Below, in pieces: positions 1 to 8,232 of a stretch of 9,493 bases of DNA. The stretch is from an uncultured Actinomyces sp. (GTDB lineage: Bacteria > Actinomycetota > Actinomycetes > Actinomycetales > Actinomycetaceae), in contig CALEXZ010000023.1 in NCBI GenBank assembly GCA_937926195.1, forward strand, positions 1 through 9,493, written 5' to 3'. The stretch's first letter is position 1; every line of letters starts with the position of its first letter. Made by a program: the position numbers and the translations under genes. A model generated the notes under the pieces. It saw only the letters and a program-made list of their open reading frames with translations, did no database searches and was not told the origin of the DNA.

Positions 1-315
1 GTCGGCGGCTCAGACGCAGACGCCACCGACACAGGCCGGAACGGCACCGGAGCAGGCGGAGACGACGGCGTGCTGGGCGCAGACATCGCTGACACGGGCC
101 GGATCGACGGCGGCGCAGGCGGAGACGACGGCGTACCGGACGAAGGCGCCGCAGGAACGGGCCGGATCGACATCCGACCAGACGGCAGCGTCGGCGGCTC
201 AGACGCAGACGCCACCGACACAGGCCGGAACGGCACCGGAGCAGACGGCAGTGTCGGCGGCTCAGACGCAGACGCCACCGACACAGGCCGGATCGACGCC
301 GGACCGGGTGGGGGC
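1..315 (-). repeat. 63-bp (21-codon) tandem repeat, at least five units
   Basis: Units lie at 1-63, 64-126, 127-189, 190-252 and 253-315, all in phase with the ATPase frame. Units at 1, 190 and 253 share an identical 40-base core starting gtcggcggctcagacgcaga. Units at 1 and 190 stay identical for about 55 bases. The units at 64 and 127 are more diverged. On the coding strand each unit carries a conserved RPV core (seen as FRPVSVASASEPPT or SIRPV...) among Pro, Ser and Ala. The repeat runs off the window, so the copy number is unknown. Confidence 0.9.
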
Positions 316-1790
316 GGCGACGCGGACCGGGACCGGGACCTGGGCCACCAGCCGGCGCGGCGTAACGAGGCGAGGCGTGAGCGGGTCCGGGCACGTCGCG
401 CCGAGGCCGCGCGCGAGCGGGCCCCGGATGACGGGTCGACACGGTCGATGAGCACGGCCAGCGCCTGTCCCAGAGGCGTGGCCGGGGCGCCGTCCAGGAC
501 GCTCCTGCCCTCCAGGAGGCAGGCGTCGGCGGCCTCGTCCTCGGGCAGGAGCACGGCCTCCTCCAGGCCGCCGAAGCGCGCCAGGGCCTCGCGCACCGCC
601 CGTTCGGGTGCGGGCCCGGCGGCTGAGGCCCGCACCCGGTTGACAACGACCTCGAGCCGACCGGTCACGGAGAGGTCCTCGGCGACATCCGCCAGCAGCT
701 GCAGCAGCCGTCGGATCCCCACCGGATCAGCGCCCCCGACGACGACGATGACATCCGCCTCGCGCAGCAGCGCGACCCTGAGAGCACCGGGCCCCGGCTC
801 GAGGGTGTAGGCATCCACCTCGTCCTCGGGTACCCCGCCACAGATGTCGACGACCGTCCAGGCCGCGTACTCGCGACAGCGCTCCCAGACCCGCGCCATA
901 GCCGCCGGCGGCAGCTCGCGCCACCGGCCGGAGCGTCCCAGCCCCGGCAGCACCGAGACCGTCGGCCCCAACGGCACGAGCAGACCGGCGAAGGACTCAC
1001 GGTCAAGGTGCGAGCGGGAGGCCAGGCGGGCCGCGGTGGCCAGGGCGGCCGAGCCGTCGGGCAGGGACAGCGCCTGCGCCAGGCACGGCGCCTCGGTGTC
1101 GGCGTCGACGAGGATCGTGGGGCCGGCTCCCGTCAGCCCCGTCGCCAGCGATGCGGCGACGGTGCTGCGCCCCGGGGCTCCGTGGGGTCCCCACACGACG
1201 ACGATGCGGCCCCGTTCCCTCCGCTCCCCTGAACGCTCCTCGGTTGCGGTCGGTGGGACCGGGGCGGCGGCCGAGGGGCCGGCAGGCGGGTACCCGGCTC
1301 CGCCGGGAGCGCTGGTGCCCGCCGCGCCAGGCCGGAGCCTCTGCTCCCGGGGCCCGTCACCTGTGCCGTCGGAGGCCGTTCGGCCCGGCACCCCGGCTCG
1401 TCGCGCACCGTCCTCGGCCGCCGCGGTGCCCGGGTCCTGGCGGTTGAGGGCCTGCAGCATGGCCCGGACCTGGGAGGGCGCGGCGTCGGCACCGAGTACC
1501 TGCCACCCGGGGACGGACCAGCCCTCGGCCTCCTGGGTCTCGATGAGCAGGATGCCGCGAGCTCCTGCCCGGCTCAGACGATCAAGGACGGTGAGGTCGA
1601 CGTCGTCGAGCTCGGCGCTGACGACGGCCAGGCGCCCGAGCCCCGCCAGCGCCGCGCTGAGCAGCTCGGCGACGTCGCCGCAGCGGCGCACGACGACCAG
1701 CCCGGTGCCCGCGGCGTCGATAGCACGCACGTGCCCCGAGTCGTCGCCGGTGAGGGCGAGCAGGACGCCGGTCGTCCTGGCGCCGCTCAT
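1..1790 (-). CDS. MinD/TadZ/CpaE-like P-loop ATPase with repeat-bearing C-terminal tail (partial, 3' end off window)
   Basis: Reading 1790 down to the window edge gives an open frame of at least 596 codons. The ATG overlaps the stop of the SAF gene (ATGA), so the two are probably translationally coupled. Residues 1-115 alternate beta strands and helices and resemble the atypical receiver domain of TadZ/CpaE. A Pro/Gly/Ala-rich linker follows, to about residue 190. The ATPase domain runs about 193-450: nucleotide loop WGPHGAPGRST at 200-210, ILVDADTE near 227, the switch-like VVDICGG near 314, and ADVIVVVGGADPVG near 347. Aligned with the usual KGGxGK[ST], both lysines are replaced (His203, Arg208). 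After about residue 455 there is an Arg/Ser-rich stretch with a WW, then a Pro/Ser/Val tail of 21-residue repeats. In the family such proteins place Tad/Flp pilus or division machinery at the membrane; the exact role here is inference. The true C-terminus is not visible. Confidence 0.85.
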   Translation of the reverse strand, partial: MSGARTTGVLLALTGDDSGHVRAIDAAGTGLVVVRRCGDVAELLSAALAGLGRLAVVSAELDDVDLTVLDRLSRAGARGILLIETQEAEGWSVPGWQVLGADAAPSQVRAMLQALNRQDPGTAAAEDGARRAGVPGRTASDGTGDGPREQRLRPGAAGTSAPGGAGYPPAGPSAAAPVPPTATEERSGERRERGRIVVVWGPHGAPGRSTVAASLATGLTGAGPTILVDADTEAPCLAQALSLPDGSAALATAARLASRSHLDRESFAGLLVPLGPTVSVLPGLGRSGRWRELPPAAMARVWERCREYAAWTVVDICGGVPEDEVDAYTLEPGPGALRVALLREADVIVVVGGADPVGIRRLLQLLADVAEDLSVTGRLEVVVNRVRASAAGPAPERAVREALARFGGLEEAVLLPEDEAADACLLEGRSVLDGAPATPLGQALAVLIDRVDPSSGARSRAASARRARTRSRLASLRRAGWWPRSRSRSASPPPPGPASIRPVSVASASEPPTLPSAPVPFRPVSVASASEPPTLPSGRMSIRPVPAAPSSGTPSSPPAPPSIRPVSAMSAPSTPSSPPAPVPFRPVSVASASEPP

Positions 1791-2461
1791 GACGACTGCC
1801 CGGTGGGAACGAGGACGAGCGAGCTGCCCTCCCCCACGGCGGTGAGCACGTCACCGACCAGCGCCTCGGGAACGAGGACCTCCACGCTCGTCGTGGTGCC
1901 GCCCAGGAGCGCGGAGCCGCTCTCACCGATATGGGCGATGACCAGCCCCTGGGCGACGACGACGGCACCCGCGCCGTCCTCGTCCGTCGAGGTTCGGGCG
2001 GCTGGCAGCGCCCACAGGTCGACCTGGTCCCCGGTTCCCGCTCTCTCGGGCAGGGTCGATGAGACGCTCAGCACGACCGAGCGCAGCCCGAGGTCCCGGC
2101 CTCCGGCCACCGACGAGGTGGGCAGCAGGTCCCCCGCGCTGAGGGACTGGGTGGCGACGGCGTCCGCGGGAAGCTCCCCGACGTGCACGTAGGAGCCGGT
2201 GCCGGGACGCGAGTCGACGACGGTGAGCACCCCCTCGGCGGTGAGGTCGTCCCCCGGGGCGACGTCCTGGGCGAGGGCGTAGATGGGCTCGGTCTGCGCG
2301 GCGGTCCCGACCGCCCACGCGCCGAGCACGACGGAGGCACCCACCAAGGCGGCGCCGGCCGCCATGCGCGGATCCTTCCAACGAGGGCGCCGTAAGGAGA
2401 CGGCGTGAGTCAGACTGCGGGAGGTGGTGCTGCGGCGAGAGGCTCGCGTTGCCGGGCTCAT
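1787..2461 (-). CDS. SAF-domain membrane protein, CpaB/RcpC-like
   Basis: The protein has 224 residues. I chose the ATG at 2461 because an AGGAGGG motif lies just upstream; the frame stays open to a TTG at 2479 and an ATG at 2473, but neither has a ribosome binding site. Residues 1-32 are basic and rich in Ser/Thr, and 33-55 form a single hydrophobic membrane segment, so the rest should lie outside. A SAF domain follows (PIYALAQDVAPGDDLTAEGV, about 59-78, continuing through a second conserved block around SLSAGDLLPTSSV). The C-terminal half is beta-rich (DQVDLWALPAA, TTTSVEVLVPEALVGDV). CpaB/RcpC proteins are periplasmic or envelope parts of Flp/Tad pilus assembly, and this one is short for that family. 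Overlap with the ATPase gene supports joint action. An alternative is a general envelope SAF protein unrelated to pili. Confidence 0.8.
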   Translation of the reverse strand: MSPATRASRRSTTSRSLTHAVSLRRPRWKDPRMAAGAALVGASVVLGAWAVGTAAQTEPIYALAQDVAPGDDLTAEGVLTVVDSRPGTGSYVHVGELPADAVATQSLSAGDLLPTSSVAGGRDLGLRSVVLSVSSTLPERAGTGDQVDLWALPAARTSTDEDGAGAVVVAQGLVIAHIGESGSALLGGTTTSVEVLVPEALVGDVLTAVGEGSSLVLVPTGQSS

Positions 2462-2463
2462 GG

Positions 2464-2470
2464 CCCTCCT
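2464..2470 (-). promoter_or_regulatory. Ribosome binding site deciding the SAF gene start
   Basis: On the minus strand AGGAGGG sits two bases before the ATG at 2461, with GGAGG about four bases away. It makes 2461 a better start than the upstream TTG (2479) or ATG (2473), which would place this motif inside the coding region. Confidence 0.6.
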
Positions 2471-2548
2471 CATGCACAAGAGTCGGGGACAGGACGGTCA
2501 CTTTTCATGATGCTGGATGATCCACACATCGTTTCAGGGATGGTGCGT

Positions 2549-2561
2549 ATCGCTTAGCGAT
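2549..2561. promoter_or_regulatory. Short palindrome in the divergent SAF/HTH intergenic region (possible operator)
   Basis: ATCGCTTAGCGAT has perfect 5-base arms around TTA. It lies 14 bases before the start of the helix-turn-helix gene, in the 114-base divergent spacer that is visibly less GC-rich than its surroundings. Its position suits self-regulation by the neighbouring DNA-binding protein or joint control of both directions. No convincing -35/-10 pair was found in this spacer. Function is inferred from position only. Confidence 0.3.
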
Positions 2562-2575
2562 GACAGAATGGTGCC

Positions 2576-2797
2576 ATGAGCACCACCTTCCTGACCATCG
2601 CAGATGTCGCCGAGCGGCTGCAGCTGTCCGCCCAAGGCGTCCGGGCGCTCATCATGTCTGGAGACCTTCCGGCGATCCAGGTCGGGGCGCGCCACCTGTG
2701 GCGCATCCCGGAGGACGCTTTTGACACGTACGTCGAGACACAGCTAGAGCGTACGCGCTCACTGGTGTCCGCCGGCCGCCTGGTCGACGAGGCCTGA
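2576..2797 (+). CDS. Small excisionase/MerR-type helix-turn-helix DNA-binding protein
   Basis: The protein has 73 residues. Residues 5-50 match the HTH_17/excisionase pattern: LTIADVAERLQLSAQGVRAL is the helix-turn-helix, followed by the wing-like SGDLPAIQVGARHLWRIPEDAFDTYV. A short charged helix (about 51-62) ends it. It is the size of stand-alone actinobacterial regulators such as BldC-like proteins, though it shows no close match to BldC that I can name. The ATG at 2576 is the only sensible start, since the ATG at 2567 runs straight into a stop. No clear ribosome binding site is seen. It is divergent from the SAF-ATPase operon, so regulation of that operon is a reasonable guess. No integrase or phage gene accompanies it, which argues against a true excisionase. 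Confidence 0.85.
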   Translation: MSTTFLTIADVAERLQLSAQGVRALIMSGDLPAIQVGARHLWRIPEDAFDTYVETQLERTRSLVSAGRLVDEA

Positions 2798-2820
2798 GGA
2801 AGCGCCGCACGACGGTCCGC

Positions 2821-3339
2821 TCAGCGGCTGCGCACGGCCTCAAGAGCCCCCAGCGCGACGCTCACGCGCTGAGCCCCCGCCTCCTCGGCGTCGGTGATGA
2901 CGTCGAGGTGGTCGGCCGCCACGCGCACGATCCGCCCCACGACCTCCACCGCCCCCAGCTGGAGGCGCACCCGCAGCCCCTGGCGGGCCAGCACCCTCAG
3001 CACCGAGGCCAGCCCCGCCCGCTCACCGCCCAGGACTGGCGCGGGACCGGGCAGCGGCTGGACGACGGCGACGGCGCCCACGGGGACGAGCGCCCGCAGG
3101 GCGTCTCCCTCGTCGACGACGACGGCGTCCGACACGACCCGCTCAAGCAGGCCGTCGACCTGGTGCCCGCTGACGGTGCGCAGGTGGACCTGGCGCCCGA
3201 CGGCGCCGCGCAGCCGGTCGACGAGGCGGACCGAGGCGACCTCGGCCTCGGCGAGGTCGGCGCTCTGCGCGGCGATCTCGGCGCGCCGCTCGCTGTCGAA
3301 ACGGTTCTCCAGGTCCGCCAGCAGGCTGTCCCACTCCAT
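2821..3339 (-). CDS. Conserved actinobacterial protein with helical N-terminus and two Sm-like beta units (hypothetical)
   Basis: With the ATG at 3339 the protein has 172 residues and begins MEWDSLLADLENRFDSERRA, the usual beginning of this actinobacterial family, sometimes labelled a Fis-type regulator. Residues 1-44 are a charged amphipathic helix. Residues 45-95 (GAVGRQVHLRTVSGHQVDG, then VVSDAVVVDEG and LVPVGAVAVVQ) have the beta pattern of an Sm/LSm barrel: G-x-x-V-x-L, then G-x-x-x-x-G, then D-x-h-V-h-D, where h is hydrophobic. Residues 119-170 repeat the same layout (RQGLRVRLQLGAVEVVGRI, ADHLDVITDAEE, VSVALGALEAV). The frame stays open to a GTG at 3417 and an ATG at 3390, so a longer form is possible, but neither has a clear ribosome binding site. 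It is convergent with the helix-turn-helix gene, 23 bases apart. The function is not known. Confidence 0.75.
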   Translation of the reverse strand: MEWDSLLADLENRFDSERRAEIAAQSADLAEAEVASVRLVDRLRGAVGRQVHLRTVSGHQVDGLLERVVSDAVVVDEGDALRALVPVGAVAVVQPLPGPAPVLGGERAGLASVLRVLARQGLRVRLQLGAVEVVGRIVRVAADHLDVITDAEEAGAQRVSVALGALEAVRSR

Positions 3340-3410
3340 GCCCACATGGGAGCACAGGCCCTTGAGCGCCGCAAGAGCCGATCGCACCATATGAGACGGC
3401 CACGAGACAC

Positions 3411-3438
3411 TTGACACCCATGTGACGGCTCTGACATT
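3411..3438 (+). promoter_or_regulatory. Probable promoter of the LysM-Rv3235 operon
   Basis: A perfect -35 hexamer TTGACA lies at 3411-3416. With a 16-base spacer, GACATT at 3433-3438 fits the weak actinobacterial -10 pattern. Transcription would begin near 3445, leaving a leader of about 30 bases before the LysM ribosome binding site. The -35 is strong and the -10 only fair. Confidence 0.5.
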
Positions 3439-3461
3439 CTCAAATCACCTCAAACATCATC

Positions 3462-3468
3462 GAGGAGG
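3462..3468 (+). promoter_or_regulatory. Strong ribosome binding site deciding the LysM gene start
   Basis: GAGGAGG ends seven bases before the ATG at 3476. The frame is open upstream to a GTG at 3422, but that start would precede the proposed promoter's transcript start and would bury this motif in coding sequence, so 3476 is preferred. Confidence 0.75.
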
Positions 3469-3475
3469 TTCTGGG

Positions 3476-4438
3476 ATGTCGACATCGACTCGTCTCGCAC
3501 TGGTCGTGCTCCTCGCCGCCGCCGTCGCGGCAGCACTCGCCTCGGCTGCGGTGACGGCGCTCCATGCCGTCCTGGCCCTGCCCCCGCACCTGTGGGGTCC
3601 CGGGCACGTCGACGACCTGCTGGTCGTCCTGCTCGGGGCTCTCGGGTCCGTCGGCGCCGTGTGGTACGCCCTGTCGGGGGCGCTCGCGCTCGTCACGCTG
3701 CGCACGGACCCGCTCGGCCGCGGCACCGCGGCGCGGCTGCTGGCGCACTGGGGGGCGCCGTACGTGCGCCGCGCGGCCGCCGGAGCCCTGGCGACCTCGC
3801 TCGTCCTGCCGGGCGCGGCCTTCGCGCAGGAGACGCCGCCCGCCCCCGACGACCTGGGATGGAGCCCGACGGTGTGCGCCACCGCCAGTCCCGGGGCGCC
3901 GGAGAGCACCGGTGCCGGTACCGACTCCGGCACCGCTACCGGCACCGGCGCCTCGGCCCTCGACTCCACCCCGTCGTCACCCGGCGGCGCCCCGCCCGCC
4001 CCCTGTGCGTCCCCGGGCTCCGACGTCCAGGCCCCACAGGCCGCGCAGGGCCCGTCGGCCGCACCGGGAGACACCGACGCGTCACACAGCTCCGCCGACC
4101 CGGGCGCCCCCGCCCCACCGGACACGGCGGCGCCGGACGGCTCCCCCTCTCCCCCGGCCGGCACCCCCGCCAGCACGAGCGGCACCGCCTCGGCCCGGCC
4201 ACCGGCCCCTGACAGCACCGTGACGGCGACGGCGCCTGCCACGACGTACGTCGTGCGCGAGGGTGACAGCCTGTGGGCGATCACCTCCTCCTACCTCAAC
4301 AGTCCCGCCCCGGCCGAGGTCGCCACTGCCTGGCCCACGCTCTACCACGCCAATGACGACGTCATCGGCCAGGACCCGGACCTCATCCGCCCCGGCACCG
4401 TCCTGTCCCTTCCCGACACCCTCACCGGCCGGTCCTGA
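3476..4438 (+). CDS. LysM-domain membrane protein with two N-terminal membrane helices and an internal signal-like segment
   Basis: The protein has 320 residues. Membrane helices are visible at about 7-34 and 46-73. A third hydrophobic stretch (100-113) follows a twin Arg (98-99) and ends in AFA-QE at 115-119, which looks like a signal peptidase I site inside the chain. Residues 120-255 are a low-complexity Pro/Ser/Thr/Ala/Gly linker with two cysteines (134 and 177). The LysM domain is at 257-313, with TYVVREGDSLWAITSSYL at its start and IRPGTVLSLP at its end. The insertion between these parts is longer than in a minimal 45-residue LysM. LysM binds N-acetylglucosamine in peptidoglycan, so the C-terminus should sit in the cell wall. 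The Rv3235-family gene follows 43 bases later on the same strand, probably in one transcript. No enzymatic domain is seen, so a structural or anchoring role is likely. Confidence 0.85.
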   Translation: MSTSTRLALVVLLAAAVAAALASAAVTALHAVLALPPHLWGPGHVDDLLVVLLGALGSVGAVWYALSGALALVTLRTDPLGRGTAARLLAHWGAPYVRRAAAGALATSLVLPGAAFAQETPPAPDDLGWSPTVCATASPGAPESTGAGTDSGTATGTGASALDSTPSSPGGAPPAPCASPGSDVQAPQAAQGPSAAPGDTDASHSSADPGAPAPPDTAAPDGSPSPPAGTPASTSGTASARPPAPDSTVTATAPATTYVVREGDSLWAITSSYLNSPAPAEVATAWPTLYHANDDVIGQDPDLIRPGTVLSLPDTLTGRS

Positions 4439-4481
4439 TCCCTGACCGCCCGCGCCCACCTCGCAGCGAAGGACCCACACC

Positions 4482-5213
4482 ATGACCACCACCGACCTGC
4501 CGTCCCGCACCGCCGAGGCCAGCACCCGGCACGCCGCCTGCCCACTGTCGCAGGACCCCACCCACCCGCCCGGCACGGAGCCGGTGCCCCCGCAGGCCGA
4601 CAGCACGCTCTGCGACGCCACACGCACCACGACGCCCCCGCGCGCGCAGTGCAACGCACGCCCGCTGGCGCGCCGCCCACGTCGCCCCTCGGTGCCGACG
4701 GCGCCGACGGGCGCGGGCCAGGCCCTCGAACGGCGCACGCTGCGCAACGCCGACACCCGCGCCCGCCAGTCCTGGGACCGCATGCGCTTCCTGCCTGCCC
4801 TTCCTGAGGACACGGCCTTGGACGAGTGCGACGTGGTCGCCATGAGCAGCATCCACGAGTCACGCCGACGCGCAGCGGGTCAGCGCCCGCCGGACCCGGT
4901 GCGCACCGCCCAGGCCGTGGTCACCGCCGCCGCCGAGGTCCTCGCCGGGTGGAGGCCCGCCGACCACCTGGGACGGTGGACCTCACCGGAGCTCTACGAC
5001 GCGCTGGCGCGCCGTGCCGGCCTCGCGCGCAGGATTCTCGGCGAGGCCCCGGCACCCCGTCCCCGGGCGCGCACGATCCGGGTCCAGCTCACGGTGAGCG
5101 GTGCCTGCGAGGTGTGCGCGGTGCTCGACGACGGCGTGCGGGTGCGTGGCGCGGGAGCACGGTTCGAGCTCCACCGCGGGCGCTGGCTGCTGACGAACCT
5201 GGAGATCGCCTGA
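4482..5213 (+). CDS. Rv3235-family protein
   Basis: The protein has 243 residues and starts at the ATG at 4482, with GAAGGA eight bases upstream. Residues 1-80 are disordered, rich in Pro/Thr/Ala/Arg, with cysteines at 20, 44 and 57. Residues 137-243 form the family domain: a helical part (QAVVTAAAEVLAGWRPADHL, then RWTSPELYDALARRAGLARR) and a beta part ending the chain (TIRVQLTVSGACEVCAVLDD, VRVRGAGARFELHRGRWLLTNLEI). Homologues of M. tuberculosis Rv3235 lie near secA in many actinobacteria and have no settled function. The fold of the C-terminal part recalls small NTF2/cystatin-like domains, which is inference. The gene is downstream of the LysM gene in the same operon and convergent with secA, with only 16 bases between stops. 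There is no signal peptide or membrane segment, so it is probably cytoplasmic. Confidence 0.8.
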   Translation: MTTTDLPSRTAEASTRHAACPLSQDPTHPPGTEPVPPQADSTLCDATRTTTPPRAQCNARPLARRPRRPSVPTAPTGAGQALERRTLRNADTRARQSWDRMRFLPALPEDTALDECDVVAMSSIHESRRRAAGQRPPDPVRTAQAVVTAAAEVLAGWRPADHLGRWTSPELYDALARRAGLARRILGEAPAPRPRARTIRVQLTVSGACEVCAVLDDGVRVRGAGARFELHRGRWLLTNLEIA

Positions 5214-5229
5214 GCCGCCCCGCCCGCCG

Positions 5230-8043
<2,814 letters not shown>

Positions 8044-8049
8044 TCTGGC

Positions 8050-8056
8050 TTCTCCC
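8050..8056 (-). promoter_or_regulatory. secA ribosome binding site
   Basis: On the minus strand GGGAGAA precedes the GTG at 8043, with eight bases between GGGAG and the start codon. It supports the GTG start over the TTG at 8058, which would overlap this motif. Confidence 0.6.
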
Positions 8057-8118
8057 AATACTCGACGGTGGGCCCACCGACGTGACCGGCACAGCCGTCA
8101 CGACCGCGAAGGGCCCCT

Positions 8119-8160
8119 GCCCGGGCTCTACGGTCCCGGGCGCAGACGGGCACCATCGTA
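8119..8160 (-). promoter_or_regulatory. Candidate secA -10 box and leader hairpin
   Basis: On the minus strand TACGAT (8155-8160) fits a -10 box, and the start of transcription would fall near 8147. Just inside the transcript, GCCCGGG (8135-8141) can pair with CCCGGGC (8119-8125) around a nine-base loop. No good -35 hexamer is seen 17 bases upstream of the -10. The leader to the GTG would be about 100 bases. The hairpin is real as a sequence; its role is inference. Confidence 0.35.
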
Positions 8161-8232
8161 TGCGGCGGCGCGCCGGGGCCGAACCCCGGGTGCCTCACCG
8201 CACTCCCCATCGGCCGTGTTTCCGCGCACAGC

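Noticed and set aside
1..315. Tandem repeat as a CRISPR array or a DNA-level element
   Set aside because: Units abut with no unique spacers, have a 63-base period that keeps the reading frame, and lie inside an open coding frame.
70..810. Plus-strand open frame of 246 codons with a repeated GSDADATDTGR pattern
   Set aside because: It is the antisense of the ATPase gene and its repeat tail; the minus-strand frame stays open over the whole 1-1790 stretch, is coupled to the SAF gene and contains family motifs.
2576..2797. Excisionase gene as a sign of a prophage or integrated element
   Set aside because: No integrase, attachment repeat or phage gene is nearby, and the composition matches the neighbours; a stand-alone regulator is likelier.
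2804..2828. GCCGC/GCGGC inverted repeat between the convergent HTH and Sm-like genes as a terminator
   Set aside because: The stem is five pairs with a 15-base loop and there is no T-run on either side; such matches are common by chance at this GC content.
4082..4852. Minus-strand open frame of 256 codons across the LysM and Rv3235-family genes
   Set aside because: It spans two well supported plus-strand genes, has a Gly/Arg/Val-rich composition and no recognisable domain.
8044..8160. Secretion-monitor peptide (SecM-like) upstream of secA
   Set aside because: The only ATG-started frame in the leader runs on into the secA gene out of frame, with no stop before it and no arrest-like motif.
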